From positions 434,001 to 498,000 of the forward strand of contig JAESUZ010001269.1 of assembly GCA_017311185.1 (NCBI GenBank): DNA of 64,000 nt, written 5' to 3'. Shown here in pieces: positions 12,725 to 25,513 of this stretch. How positions within the stretch are numbered: the first letter of the stretch is position 1; each line of letters opens with the position of its first letter. The position numbers were made by a program, and so were the translations under genes. Source of the stretch: Proteles cristata cristata (lineage: Eukaryota; Chordata; Mammalia; Carnivora; Hyaenidae). The notes beneath the pieces were generated by a model. That model did not search any database. It had not been told where the DNA came from and saw nothing but the letters and a program-made list of their open reading frames with translations.

Positions 12725-12957
12725 GGGGCGCCTGGGCGGCTCAGTCGGTTAAGCTTCCGACTTCGGCTCAGGTCATGATCTCACGGTTTGTGGGCTCGAG
12801 CCACGCGTCGGGCTCTGTGCTCACAGCTCACAGCCTGGAGCCTGCTTCGGATTCTGTGTCTCCCTCTTTCTCTCTCTCCCCATCTGCCACTCATGCTCTG
12901 TCTCTCTCTGTCTCAAAAATAAATAAAACATTTACCAAAAAAAAAAAACAAAAAACA
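12725..12957 (+). mobile_element. Felid tRNA-Lys SINE
   Basis: Full length, close to family consensus. Flanks tacccaggtca and acccaggcca form a slightly diverged TSD (12714-12724, 12958-12967). Confidence 0.94.
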
Positions 12958-12967
12958 ACCCAGGCCA

Positions 12968-13180
12968 GGGGGCACCTGGGTGAATCAGTCCATTAGGCAA
13001 TTGGCCTCGGCTCCAGTCATAATCTCATGGTTTGTGAATTCAAGCCCCGTGTAGAGCTCTGTGCTGACAGCTCAGAGCCTGGAGCCTGCTTCGGATTCTG
13101 TGTCTCCTTCTCTCTCTACCCCTCCCCTGCTCACGCTCTCTCTGTCTCTCAAAAATAAACGTTAAAAAAAATTTTTTTTT
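12968..13180 (+). mobile_element. tRNA-Lys SINE
   Basis: Follows the previous copy directly, in the same orientation; the head is diverged (ggcacctgggtgaatcag), the tail canonical. Confidence 0.92.
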
Positions 13181-14846
13181 AAAGAAATCAAATTTCTACA
13201 TGAATAACTGTTACATCATATTTGATGGGCAATGTTTTACCAAATGACTCCATGCAGGCACTCAGGAGTCTCATTTTATCTGTGGCATCATTGTCATTTA
13301 CATTCAATCCTACCCCCTCAAGGTTTTAACAGAAAGTTTTATTGTAGGTAAAAAATAAATAAAGCAACTGAGTTTTCACTATTGCAACTTGGCAAAATAC
13401 CCAAATATCTACATCCAAAAATACCCACCACCACCAAAGTAAGTTCTAAATAACTACTTGATAGTTGTTCTATAGCTGCCATGATTATATGGCCAGAACT
13501 CTGCATGCTTCTTAAAAACAATGAAACTTCTTTCTTAGCTGTCCTGTTGCTTTAAATATGGTTCTAAAGAGTATATCAAATTATATCTTCAATTCTATGT
13601 ATGTAAAACTCAGAGAACCACTTAGCTTTTTTTAATACCACCTAATTTCTTCACAAGCTAACTTTTCCTTCCTCCACCTCAGAAGCAAAAATTCATAAAT
13701 ACAGCGGACAAAAGTCTCAAGAGCCTTTTTCTTTCTTCCTTCCCCTCTCTCTCTCTTCCTGCCTCAATCTCTCTTCTCTTGACATTTGTTCAAAGCTTTG
13801 ATTTTCCTCTTGGACAGAAGGTCAGAGGCAGATTTCCTGTCTACAGCTCTGCTTTGTGCTTAAGGAAACGCGAAAAAAGACCTGCATATTTCAAAGAAGG
13901 TCATTATAACCACCATATACAATAGGTTCACATTCTTTCCTCCTTGTTTGTCCTTAACCAATGGAGATTACAAGGAATGTCATGGGCTAGAGGAAGAGGA
14001 AGATACTCTTTGAGTAGGTATGGAGGGAGCCTTGAACACGCTCCAAATAAGAAGTGTATTCTTTTTTCCAGATGCCTGTGGGACTCTGCACCACTCCAGT
14101 AAAAATAAATGTACTGCATTCAGACTCCATTACAGAAGCAATTACCAGTGGACACAGAGATGGATGGGAGCAGAGGGGGTTGGAAAGAGGCCTCAACAGG
14201 AAACACAGAACTTTAAAGCTTAATGAGACTTTGGAGAGCTTCTTATTTTACCCACGCGGAAGCCCCGGGAGGGGCACGGACTTGCAGAAGCCTCACACAT
14301 GTACTGGCAGAGCCAAGATCAGTAAACGCAGCCCGCCGTTCTGTCCACAAAATCGCCTGCCAAGTCTTGACGCCATCCGGAAGAAACAGTAAGACGTTGA
14401 GCCAGCCTCTTTGCCTCGCTGGCCTCATGTTTTACATATTTATCATGTCTTAATATGCTGTAATTGATGGGGGGTGCTGAAAGCTGGAGGTCTTGATTGA
14501 GTTACCGCCTCTTGTTAAGAACATGAATAGATTTTCTGCAGCAGAAAGAGGATACTTCTCATGAAATGCAAGTCACAGCCCAAAGTTCAAGGTCAAAGAA
14601 CCACATGTTGCATATCCAGAGGGGCACAAGCATGACCTCTGTGCCGGTTAGATGGCACGGATAACCTGGCCTTTCAAGCTGGAAAAAACACTCCTGCTGT
14701 AATAGGAGCCAGCAGGAGAGTACAAGGCACAGATCAGCAATAAAAAGCTTACCAGGCCCAACGCCAATGCAACAGGATTCTGAAATGAAAAATTCCTTCC
14801 ACAAATCCAGAACTCCCGGCCACAAGCATCACCTTTAAAACGTCCT

Positions 14847-15023
14847 GGGGTGCCTGGATGGCACAGTCATTCAGCTTCTGACTCCTGATCACAGGTCTTA
14901 CTTCACAGTTTGTGAGTTCGAGCCCCACGTCAGGCTCTGTGTCCACAGTGCAGAGTCTGCTTGGGATTCTGTCTCTCCCTTCCCACTGTCCCCTCCCCCA
15001 ATAAATAAAAAAATAAAATAAAA
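14847..15023 (+). mobile_element. tRNA-Lys SINE, shortened 3' part
   Basis: Head ggggtgcctggatggcac; flanks aaaacgtc and aaaatgtc. The CT-rich portion is short. Confidence 0.88.
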
Positions 15024-15799
15024 TGTCAACACAGCGTCTAAATATCAGCCTCCAATCCATTAGTCAGCCTGAGATATTTTGAATAAGGGCCCACCAAATA
15101 TGGGGAAAATCATAAAAGTAGGGGAAAAAAATCCTTAAGTGACATTATATTTATGTTTACCTTATCAGAAATCTCTTTGCGTCCGGTGTAATGAGTAACT
15201 TTTAGTATGGGAAGACACACTCATTCCACGGGCCATACAAAACCAAGGCTGTGGAGGTGGGCGATTCAACATTTCAAGGAAAAGTATGAATTATGTGAAG
15301 GTCAAGTCCCTTTTTACAAGTATATTAGGAGGCATAACAAAAATAAGGAAGTGGTTATAAATCTGAGTTCCAAGAATGGGAACTCCCTTGTATGGACAGA
15401 GCAACACAGTGGGGCGGAAAAATTACATTCCTAGGCTACGAGAACACTTAACAGAAAAAAAACACAAAGGCCAAAATCACATTTTAAAACACGCATTTCA
15501 TTGGGATGCTCCATACTGACTGAAATGAAGTGTTGTCCAACTAGGAGCCACTGCTCCTTCTTCAGTTTGGACGGTAAATGGTAAGACATTGCTTATTCAA
15601 ATACAGAGGCGGTCTGCACACACCAAAGGGCCATAAATTGGTCCCACAAGGGCAGAACCTAAGTGAGCTGGCGACCTCCCGAGCATCCAGACAAGGGCTT
15701 GACAGTGCTGAGGGAAGGAGATAACTTAGGTGATTCACCTCCAGTCTTACAGATGTGAGGTTTGCTTTTTCACTTTTATTTTCTTGTCAGGGTCTAATA

Positions 15800-15850
15800 C
15801 AGCGCTATCCAAGAGAAATCTAATGTAAGCCACATTTTCTATTTTTTGAT
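15800..15850 (+). mobile_element. hAT element 5' fragment
   Basis: 'cagcgctatccaagagaaat' followed by 'aatgtaagccacattttct' matches the start of the same hAT family as 22140-22641. A SINE interrupts it at 15851; I cannot follow the element beyond. Confidence 0.6.
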
Positions 15851-16075
15851 GCGGCGCCTGGGCGGCTCAGTTGGTTAAGCAGCTGACTTTGGCTCAGGTC
15901 ATGACCTCATGGTTTGTGGGTTTGAACCCCACTCCCGGCTCTGTGCTGACAGCTCAGAGCCTGGAGCCTGCTTCAGATTCTGTGTCTCCCTCTCTCTCTG
16001 CCCCTCCCCCGCTCATGCTGTCTCTCTCTCTCTCTCAGAAATAAATAAAACATTAAAAAAAATTTTTTTTAATAA
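15851..16075 (+). mobile_element. Felid tRNA-Lys SINE
   Basis: Near-consensus full-length copy, with head gcggcgcctgggcggctcag and an A/T-rich tail. Confidence 0.93.
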
Positions 16076-17444
16076 ACAATAAAAATAAAACAAAGGACTC
16101 CTTTATATTTTTGTATAAACTGCGGGCTCCCCAGAATTTGCATCTGCCCTTGGAGACTTCTTGTCCCTGTTCATATCCCCCAGATTTTTTTCTAGGAAGA
16201 GAAAATCATTAAAAGTTCTTAAACATCACAAATATGTTTGCACTTAAAGTTTTTTTATCCCTTTGTAACATATGAAACTGTTTTAATAGATTTCCAGTTT
16301 TTATAGATTTAAAAGTATCACCCTGGTGAATATCCTTAAAGCTAAATATTTTTGCCCATCCCTATTTCCTCAGTGTTCCTCTAAGTAGAAGTGTTGATAC
16401 GTATCATGCGCATGTGTTTTTCATTTCTTTTAATTATGTCATCTAATTTTGTAACTTGAATCTCTCTCCACTTAATTTATCAAATGCACTTTTCCAGCTG
16501 CTACATTATTTTTTAAGCTTAATATTTCTAAGGACTCTAGAACATTCCTCTCTATGGATATAGAATAATTTGCCTACTTCTGCAAAATGTTACTCTCCAT
16601 TTTCTCTTGTAGTAGAATACTACAAAAACCTCTATTTTTTAGATTACCTCCTTCACCTAGCTTCTGTTAAGCAGGCCAAAAATTGTAACAAGGGCTAACC
16701 CAATTGTAATGTTTACAAAACACAGGTTTGTGGTAGAAAAGTGAAATGTGTAAACAGGGTTTACAATGGACCTGAAAGTATCAGAATCTCAAAGATAAGG
16801 AACAGTCACTACATTCTACCTGGGGCCTAAACAGGAGACCTGGTCTGTCTCCAAGGCTTACTTGACCATTCTGAAGAGTTCTTTCAAAACCAGGAGCAAG
16901 CTGTCCAGAATCTTTTTGACAAATGTGAGCAAAATGGCCCCTAAACTGACTCACTAACCCATAAAAACGGACTGAGAATCCCAGTATCCTTTCAGTGAGG
17001 CTGGGACAGCTGCCCCATCATTACTAGGGCTAAAGTGCAGTTTTCCTTCCAGTAACAAGCAGGCCTGATCATAATAACACTTGGGTCTCAGTGTGGGTAA
17101 TTTCTGCCTGTGGAACACAGGCTAGTTCATTAGCCTACACCAAAGCTCATGACTGGCCTCGCTCATGTGGCTCTCAGAGCGCATGTGCTAAGGAGCCTTG
17201 GATACAAAATCATTTCACAGAGTGGGTTGTACTTAACGAGCCAGGCCTTCCCATAATACTCGTTAACGTCACAAAACACAATCAAAAGCAGCTGAGAGGA
17301 CATTCAGACGATGCTAAAGGGAACCCATCCAGAAAATCCTCCTGTCCTTTTGTTTCCGGTCCAGGACATGGAGAGAATAGTAAATACTGAGCAGAGGGGC
17401 CAGTGGAATTTGGGGTGATGATGAACTGTATTTTCCTGGTGCCC

Positions 17445-17525
17445 TCACTCATTCACTCAAAACCGCGCCTGGTGCCCGGAACTGGTCTAGATGCTGCAGA
17501 CTAAGTTGGGACCATGATCTCACCC
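17445..17525 (-). mobile_element. Probable L2 scrap, antisense
   Basis: 'cactcattcactcaaaac' followed by 'ctggtgcccggaactggtc' and 'agatgctgcagac' resembles the reversed L2 3' end. Confidence 0.4.
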
Positions 17526-18239
17526 TATCATGACCCAGACTGCCACCTGCCACTCAAATCCACATGTTCACATGGGGGAAGGGCAGACATGGCTTTACAA
17601 ATAATACTCAAAAAGACAGGAATCTACAGTACCAGCCTCCCATTACCCGCTGAACACTCACCAGAGCCTACAAAACCACCCCCTTTCCCGCTATTCCCAG
17701 AGCACAGTCGCGGCCCTGACACCTGTCACAGAGCCTGAGCCACCACTACCGAACCTTCCCAAGCACAACCAACCTGGTCTAAGTAGTGCCCTTTGTTATT
17801 TTCACACCAGAAAACGACACAAACATTCCTTAAGTCTCAGGGTCCAGGTTGCCTCCGAGGGCCTCCTCTCCAATGCCCCATCCCTCCCAAAACAGGTCTA
17901 ACCACTTTGCTTTCCACATTCTCCACCCAGCTCTTATCTCGGGCACCAAAGGCTGCCAAACTAGTCCTGTGCATCTGGCTAGCTGGCTTCACTGGAACAT
18001 GTTTTGGTCAACGTTGGCCGGTGATTATCACCTGACAGCTGTCACTGGAAAATTGTGAAGGAGAATCTGAAACCCAATTACAGGCCTTTACTTGATTGGC
18101 TAGAATCGTGTTTTGTGTCCCTGAGGGCAGACACTCGAGAGCACAGCAACCACAGACAGTGCAGGCAGGTGTGCCTTCTGGACCCAGAGTCCCCAGGCGT
18201 GAGTCTTGGCTCCTACCTCACCTCTGTGATCTGACTAGT

Positions 18240-18692
18240 GCTACGAGTTGAACCAAATTATGGTTTAATTGAATTATGCGTTGAATCCCCTAATTCATGT
18301 TGAAGTCCCACCACTCACCCAATACACCTCACAATCGCTTTGAAACATCTGTGACAGATGTAATTAGTGAAGATAAAGCCATTCTGGGGGACGGTGGGAC
18401 CCTAACCCAACATGACTGGTGTCCTTATAAAAAGCACATGTTTGGACAGAGACAAAAAGAGGGAGCACTCCATGAGAAGCTGAAGGCAGGGGTAAGCCGA
18501 GGAAAAGGCAATGACTGCCAGCAAGCCCCCAGCAGCAGGGAAGAGGTTCTCCTTCAAGCCTCACACCTCCTCACAGCACCTTGATCCCAGCTGTCTAGCC
18601 TGCAGAACTGTGAGATGCTGCATCCTCAGTGCTTAAGCAACTCTGTAGTACTTTGTTTCACTTTGATACAGCAGTGCTAGCAAACTAACACA
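18240..18692 (+). mobile_element. MaLR (MLT1-like) solo LTR
   Basis: 'cccctaattcatgttgaagt', 'tgactggtgtccttataaaa', 'agcaccttgatccc', 'tctagcctgcagaactgtga' and 'gctagcaaactaacaca' in LTR order. It appears to split a MIR (see findings). Confidence 0.75.
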
Positions 18693-18825
18693 GCAAGTTA
18701 CTACGTCAGTTTTCTCCTCTGTAAAGTGGGAATAAAAATGTTCGCTCTCTAACAAAGAGGAATAAATCACAATTTATTAAGTTGCTTAGATAATGCCTGA
18801 CACAGAAGTGCATTTTAATGTGATA
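18693..18825 (+). mobile_element. MIR 3' half
   Basis: 'cagttttctcctctgtaaag' followed by 'tgggaataaaaatg' and a 'gcctgacacagaagtg' end. Confidence 0.55.
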
Positions 18826-18863
18826 TAAAGGTCTCCACTTTTTTTTTAAATCATGTAGATTCT

Positions 18864-19064
18864 AATTTTTTAATGTTTATTCTTGAGACAGTGCGAGTGG
18901 GGGAGGGGCAGAGAGAGAGAGACAGACAGACAGATGATCCAAAGTGGGCTCTGCCCTGACAACAGACGCCAATGAGGGGCTCGAACGCACAAGAACTCAC
19001 AAACGGAGAGATGACAACCTGAGCCTAATCAGATGCTCAACCAAAAGAGCCACCCAGGCACCCC
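18864..19064 (-). mobile_element. tRNA-Lys SINE, antisense
   Basis: Flanked by agattct at 18857-18863 and at 19065. Poly-T start, 'gccacccaggcacccc' end. Confidence 0.92.
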
Positions 19065-19769
19065 AGATTCTTTTTTTTTTTTCCCTTTGTGAAGTTTCCT
19101 ACCATCTCTTCCCACCAAAATTACTTAGTGAAACACAAGTACAATAATAAGCCCACACTAGATTTCCCAGGAGATGAGAGGCACTTACACGTGGCCGGCA
19201 TGCCCAGAACAGGGTGTGGCTCTGCTGTGTTAACAGGAATCCCGATTGCCTCCCTGCTCTTTATCTACACCCACATCCCTCCCCACAGCAAGTCTTCGCC
19301 CCAGCCTTAGCCCTAGTCCTGGGCCCTTTTCTCTGGTTGGTCTCTCAAAACCGCCTTTGTCCTTCTGTTCAAAATACAATCTTCGTTAAACCTCACTCTT
19401 TACTTTCACCCACCCCCAGCTTTCAGTGCTATGCCATCCCTCCCGTCATCTGACGATTTCCTGTTTGTCCATGTTCATCTCCCTCTTCAGTTAGGGTCCC
19501 TCCCAACCCAGTCCCCACCAGTACTGATTTCCTCGAGTAATCCTAACCTACTCAGTCAAGAAGCCCAACCCCAAATTCACCTCCTCTGTGAAACTCATAT
19601 GGTACTTATCACCTGCACTTCTGATGTCCTTGTAAATGACACAGCCTTGTACAGCTGTAACTGTTTCATGCACATCAGTCACAGTGTTGCCTAGAGAGTA
19701 GACTTTGGAAACCATGCATTTGTCCCACATTGCCAAGGACCTACTAAGCCAGGCACTGTGGTAGGCACT

Positions 19770-19945
19770 GGCGTAACAGATATCATTAGCTACCGTGTAC
19801 CAGATTTTATCCCAATCCTCATGATGATGCTAAGGGAGGTGCTGCATCACCCTGGCTTACAGATAAGAAAATCAAAGATCAGAGAGATTGTACAACTTGC
19901 CTAATATCACATAGGCGGTAAGAGACAAAACTAGGACAAGATAAA
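19770..19945 (-). mobile_element. MIR fragment, antisense
   Basis: 'aatcctcatgatgatgc', 'cttacagataagaaaatca' and 'caacttgcctaatatcacat' follow reversed MIR order. Confidence 0.7.
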
Positions 19946-20117
19946 AAGTAGGACTGAGTAATAGTACAATGGGTCAGCTACACCCAGACCCCACAGACTG
20001 TGTTAAGGCACAGTCCATTTGGAAGGAGGTCACAATTATCACATAGATTTATAGCACTGTGTATGTGTACACAGAAAACACACAAACTGACATCCTCCCA
20101 AATGGACAATGACAATG

Positions 20118-20333
20118 TTTTTTTTTTTTAATATTTTTTATTTATTTCTAGGAGAGAGAGAGAGACAGCTTGAGCAGGGGAGGGTCAGAGAGAGAGGGAG
20201 ATACAGACTCTGAAATTGGCTCCAGGCTCTGAGCTGGCAGTCAGCACAGAGCCCAACGCGGGGCTTGAACCCACGAACAGTGAGATCATGACCTAAGCGA
20301 AAGTCGGATGCTACTAAGCCACCCAGGCGCCCC
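20118..20333 (-). mobile_element. Felid tRNA-Lys SINE (young subfamily), antisense
   Basis: Perfect 13-base duplication gacaatgacaatg at 20105-20117 and 20334-20346. Read on its own strand it has the 'gactttcgcttaggtcatga' mark. Confidence 0.95.
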
Positions 20334-21411
20334 GACAATGACAATGCTTTAATCCACATTATTTGAGATCTGGTTCCAGAGATACATAAAATACAACTAT
20401 ATATAACACATATTTCTGAAGGCTGAGCTATTCAATACTATAATGACCAGATTAAATAGGCATGACTAACAAGTTTGTAGAGGACTCAGTGTGATTATAA
20501 GAATCAGAATTTAAAATGATGCAAAAACTGGAGCAACAGATTTATCAAAATAAAATTTAACTGGGATAAATATAGTGCCCTGAATTTGGGTTCAAACATC
20601 TAACAGAACAAGCACATGAAGAGGAAGGCAGGGCTTTGCAAACAGAAGTAGTAGAAAAGAATAAAAAAAAATAAGCCAGGTGTGAATCAAGAGGGCTGTG
20701 TGGCTGCAGAAAAAAAATATGATTTTAGGTTATGTCAAGAAAGCTATCTGCCTGGGAAATGGAAATGCCACCATTTTAAATTCTTTTGGTACAAACCTAA
20801 ACCTTTGCTCAGAATTCTAAGCCCCACAATTTGAGACTCAGAGTGGCATATATGGGAAGAGGAAATTAACCAACACAAGACTCCTCAGATTTCACAGGTT
20901 CATAAATTGCATGTTGACTGAATGCCCATGCACTTGGTGTAACCTAAAACTAAGTTTATAACGTGTAATTGTAGGCCTACATCATTCCCAAACTTTCATA
21001 CGAAGGTGTGGATCAGGTCTCGACAGAGTCCTATCTGTGTGTACAGTCCCAAAATGATGGCTGTAAAATGGTATACTTAATCAGGCCCCTCTTAATCCCA
21101 CATCTTATCAACATAGGTCACGCAACATATTACTAAACGCTAAAGTAAAAGCTTGATTGATAACCTCATGTCATCAGCCTGATTGTAACACTCAGGGCCA
21201 GTTTCCGTTTCTAACATGGAGAAGGCATTTAATTTCACTGAAACAGCATCTTTCAACAGTCTTAACACCAGCAGGACCACGGGGAATTGGAAAATAGTTG
21301 CAACCCCTATTCCCTTCTGGGGTGGAAGTAATCAAAGCTAAGAACATTTGGCACACCTTTATCATCCAACTCCCAAACGGAGGCTCACAGTGGAAATCAT
21401 CTGCAGCTGAG

Positions 21412-21860
21412 AATATTCGCTTTCTAGGGCTGCCACAAAAAGGTACCCCAAATTGAACAGAAATTGTTTTATAGCCCTGGAGGCTAGGGATCAAGGTTTC
21501 CGCAGTGCTGGTTCCTTCTGAAGGCTGTAAAGGTGAATCTGTTCATGCCTCTTTCCTCCCTTGGGATGGGCTGCTGGTGATCTCTGGCATTTCTTGGCTT
21601 TTAGGCACCATCCACACCTCTGCCTTTATCTTCACAAGGCGTTCTCCCTGTGTCCTTCAGTTTTCCCTCTGTGTATGTCTGTCTGTATGTCCAGATGTCT
21701 GCTTTGTATAAGGACACCAGTCATACTCCATTATGGCTTACCTTAACCACCTCATTTTTTAAAAATTTGATTACCTCTGTAAAGATCCTATTTTTAAATA
21801 AGGTCACATTCTGAGATACTGGAGGTTGGAACTTCAATACATATTTTGCAGGGGAAGAAT
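21412..21860 (-). mobile_element. MaLR (MLT1-like) LTR, antisense
   Basis: On the plus strand: 'tttctagggctgccaca', 'ccctggaggctagggatcaa', 'cttcacaaggcgttctccct', 'gataacc...' replaced by 'gattacctctgtaaagatcc', 'aataaggtcacattctgaga'. This is the reverse of the LTRs at 11923 and 24852. Confidence 0.8.
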
Positions 21861-22139
21861 GGGGGCAGGCACTGAGTTCATCTTCTCCCAGGTCCATTCC
21901 CTTCGTGCCTCTCTGGAATTAGCTGGTGTGGCAGGCACTAGCTAGAGGACACGTTGCCTGCCTCCTCTGCAGCTAGGTGGGGGCATGTGCCCAAGTTCTG
22001 GATGGTTCCATGTGAGGGCAGGGACCCACACCCTTTCAGGGTCACAGCCTTTCAAAAGGAAAATGCTTGTGTTCTATTCTCTCTATTCAAGTCTTAAGGA
22101 GACAGAAAAAGAATATGCAACATGAACAGCACCCTAGAC

Positions 22140-22641
22140 CAGCACTGTCCAAAAAAATTGTAATGCAAGACCTTACATTTTCTAGGAGTTGTTTTTGGGG
22201 CACCTGGGTGGCTTGGTCGGTTGGGCGTCTGACTCTTGATTTCAGCTCAAGATCCCAGGGTTGAGCCCAGCATCTGGCTCCATGCTATGGGTGGAGCCTA
22301 GTTGAGATTCTCTCTCTTCCCCTCTGCCCCCTCCCTCACTTGCACACTCTTAAAATAAAGTTTCTAGTAGCCATATTTAAAAAATAAAAAGGAGCAGGTG
22401 AAATGAATTTTAATAAAATTTTAATATATTTACTTAACCCAGGATGTCTAGAATATTAGCACTTCAACATCTAATTATGGAAAAAAGTAGTAATATTTTA
22501 TATTCCTTTTCTGGTACTAAGCCTTTGAAGTCTGGTATGTATTTTACAGTTACAGAATGCGGTACCTCAATTTGGACTAGCCACATCTCAAAATGCTCAA
22601 GGGCCACATATGACCACTGGCTACTGCAATGCACAGTGCAG
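22140..22641 (+). mobile_element. Non-autonomous hAT element with 8-base TSD, split by a SINE
   Basis: Terminal inverted repeats cagcactgtcc / acagtgcag. Flanked by ccctagac (22132-22139) and ccctggac (22642-22649), an 8-base hAT-type duplication with one change. The body includes 'ttctagtagccatatttaa' and 'atttggactagccacatctc'. A SINE sits at 22197-22358. Confidence 0.8.
22197..22358 (+). mobile_element. tRNA-Lys SINE, short, nested in an hAT element
   Basis: Head ggggcacctgggtggcttgg; the 'tcttgatttcagctcaag' subtype with a short tail 'cactcttaaaataaag'. Confidence 0.9.
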
Positions 22642-22761
22642 CCCTGGACAGTATCAAAAAGACATCACAGAAGGATCTGGGTGTCCAGATGCATCTACGG
22701 AGCAGAGCTATCCTGCTGGCCCTTAAGTTAGTGAAACTTTAACTTAAAAAAACAACTTCTA

Positions 22762-22979
22762 GGGGCATCAGGGTGTCTCAGTCATTTGAGCATCCAACTT
22801 CGGTTCGGGTCATGATCTCACAGTTCATGAATTGTAGCCCCGCATCAGGCTCACTCCTGTTAGTGCAGAGCCTGCTTCAGATCCTCTGCCTCCCTCCCCC
22901 CGCACCCCCCCCAACGCCGTGTTCATGCTCCCTCGCGGGGGGGTGGGGGGGGAGAAACAACAATTAAAAAAAAGGAAAG
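22762..22979 (+). mobile_element. tRNA-Lys SINE with C/G-rich middle
   Basis: Perfect 13-base TSD aaaacaacttcta at 22749-22761 and 22980-22992. The CT-rich region has become a long C run followed by a long G run. Confidence 0.93.
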
Positions 22980-24249
22980 AAAACAACTTCTATCTTATTT
23001 GACTTCGGGGTATTTTGTTATTACAATTTACCCCATATCATAATAAATCTGTCTACTGGACCTCACAGAGGTCCCTGCAGCCACTCAGTTATGAAACACC
23101 CTTCAAAGAGCAGACAGCTCCATGAAGTCAGGTGGACTCCCATGAAAAAGACACCACAAAAGCAGCCCCTGTTTGAAAAATCGCCGTAGCAACATTCTCC
23201 ACACTGGGAAGCACGTCTCAGAACAAGCCCATCCAAGAAGAACATGTGGTTCTTCAGAGTTTTCCTTGTTCTATTCCCACATTATAAATCTCTCTGTCTC
23301 CCAGCCGTCTAGCCTATGGAACAGTCCAGGGGAAAGGCAGGAGGTAGAGGCCACCAGATTATTTGGCCTCCCAAGAAAAAAAAAATGAAATCATTTCAGA
23401 CAGTCCTTGCCAAAAAGTTAAAATATTTTTCATTAATACGAAATCACTCCAATAACTGGACAACCAAGTTGATCACAACATGTAGACTTCCCTCGTTTAA
23501 AAGGAGGCAGGGACTCAAACAAATGGAAAGTCAAGGCTAATCATGTCATCTTAATAGAGATGCTGGGCTGACCCTGGTGCCATAATAAATGGAAATAACC
23601 AGCTCTATACAGAAAAGATCTTTGGGTGGAAACTCAACTGATAAGCACCACAGGATGAATTCAGAAGGAATTCGTAGTTCCTTCCCAAGGAGAAGATACA
23701 TACAAGAATTTGTCACACAAAAAACACTGAGGTCTGCAAGAGCTCCAAATGATTAGGTAATTAATTCAGAATAAAGCGATAAGAAGTAATAACCTAGATG
23801 ATTCACTGCTTGCATAGACGATCAGATTTCCCCACGCCCAGGGGCCAGGTTCTGAGTTTCATATTCGTCTCCAGCTGCATCTGGAATGGATCAGGTTTAA
23901 CCAAGAGTTCCCGGATTTACTATCCAGGATAACTAAAGTAAAGCTGGGATCCAAGAAGCCAGCAATGAGGCTCTGTTTAGAAATGCACTTTTTTTGTTTT
24001 TAGGTATAGAGGTTTTTATCTGCTCCAGGGGAAGAGTGGAAATAGCATCTGTTCTCTCTTGCTTTAAAAGTGAAGGCCAAAGTGTATTTTGCCTCCCAGG
24101 AAACAAATAACCCACGATCTTCCCAGACCCTCCTCTGCCACGGGAACGACACTACGTTGGTGAACTCTGCCACTATCGGGAGAGTTCATACAATGCAGTC
24201 ATTGCAGTTTAAGGCTTTGGGATTTAGGAATGAGAATACCCCGTGTCAG

Positions 24250-24505
24250 CAAGCGTGTGCAGCGGGCAACAGTGCAGGCTCTGATGGCAGGAGAAACCGG
24301 GGTGCAGATCCCTCTGCCATTCATCAGATGTGGGACTTTGTGAGCAAGCTACTTCACTCCCCTTCACCTTAATTTCTTCCTCTGTAAAACGTTATTATAA
24401 CAATGGTCTCTACTGGAAAAAATCTGGTAAGGATTACATGATGAAGACCGGGCGATGAGCTCGGTACAGTGCCTGGCATGCAGTCAGCATGTGACAAATG
24501 GGACC
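24250..24505 (+). mobile_element. MIR, nearly complete
   Basis: Runs from 'gcaggctctgatggcagg' through 'tgtgggactttgtgagcaag' and 'cttcctctgtaaaacg' to 'acagtgcctggcatgcagtc'. Confidence 0.75.
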
Positions 24506-24851
24506 TCCTCTCCTCCTTTCTGCTGTAGTAAGTCAGTGATCAATACGTGTTTACTCTGGCTATTTTATATACTAGGCAGACTAAAAAATTGTGATACTCT
24601 GGCCTCCCTCTATTAGACACTGATAATATAGTCCACAAGATAAAGAAACTATGACACTAAAGTCATGAGCATGTGTCCTGAGGTGGGTGGGGGCTTGGGG
24701 GATGGGGGTAAGGCTTCCGAGAAACTTCTCTGGGATAGGAAAGCCAGGAAGTACATTTTGGAATCAACTGTGTTCCATTCCCCCCACTTCCCCAAACCCC
24801 CAACAGAACTGGTAACAGAACTGAAGTCTGAAGTAAGTCAGAATAGGACCT

Positions 24852-25210
24852 GATCTGGAGACAGGGTCTATACGGAGGTAATCAAATTAAAATGAGGTCA
24901 TTAGAGTGGGCTCTAATCCAACAGGATCGTGTCCTCACCACGTCAAATTTGGACACTGAGACGTGCCAGGGAGAACGGCACATGGAGAGGAAGGCGGAGA
25001 TCAGGTAATGCACCTACAAGCCAGTGACGGCCAGAAAAGCAGGAGAAGCCAAGAGAGCTTGGGACAGATTCGCCCTTGTAGCCTTCCTAGGAGTGAGCCC
25101 TGCCCACACCTTGACCTCAAACTTTTAGCCTCCAAAAGTGTGAGGAAATGCATTTCAGTTGTTTAAACCACTGGGTCTGCGTTTACAGCAACCCTAGGAA
25201 ACTAACACAA
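24852..25210 (+). mobile_element. MaLR (MLT1-like) LTR, 5' truncated
   Basis: 'acagggtctatacggaggta', 'attaaaatgaggtcattaga', 'gtgggctctaatccaacagg', 'cacaccttgacctcaaactt', 'gcaaccctaggaaactaaca' in order. Confidence 0.82.
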
Positions 25211-25468
25211 GGTGAAATCAGGCAGCAGGCAGATTCCCCATTAGGAAGGGCTGACAGAGCTGGAAAATATGTACGATGACACAAACCTGACTGAGTTTCT
25301 CTCCAGAACTTTATGAGCCTCTCACACCTCCAGCCCCCCAAAAAAGGTCAACTCTGATGTATTTTGACATTATGGTTATTAAAAAAAGAAAAAAAAGAGA
25401 GAGACTTAGCTTTACAGATTTGGCCAAGGTTCCTCTGTCAACAGAAACTTGGACTTTAAATACTACCA

Positions 25469-25470
<2 letters not shown>

Positions 25471-25513
<43 letters not shown>

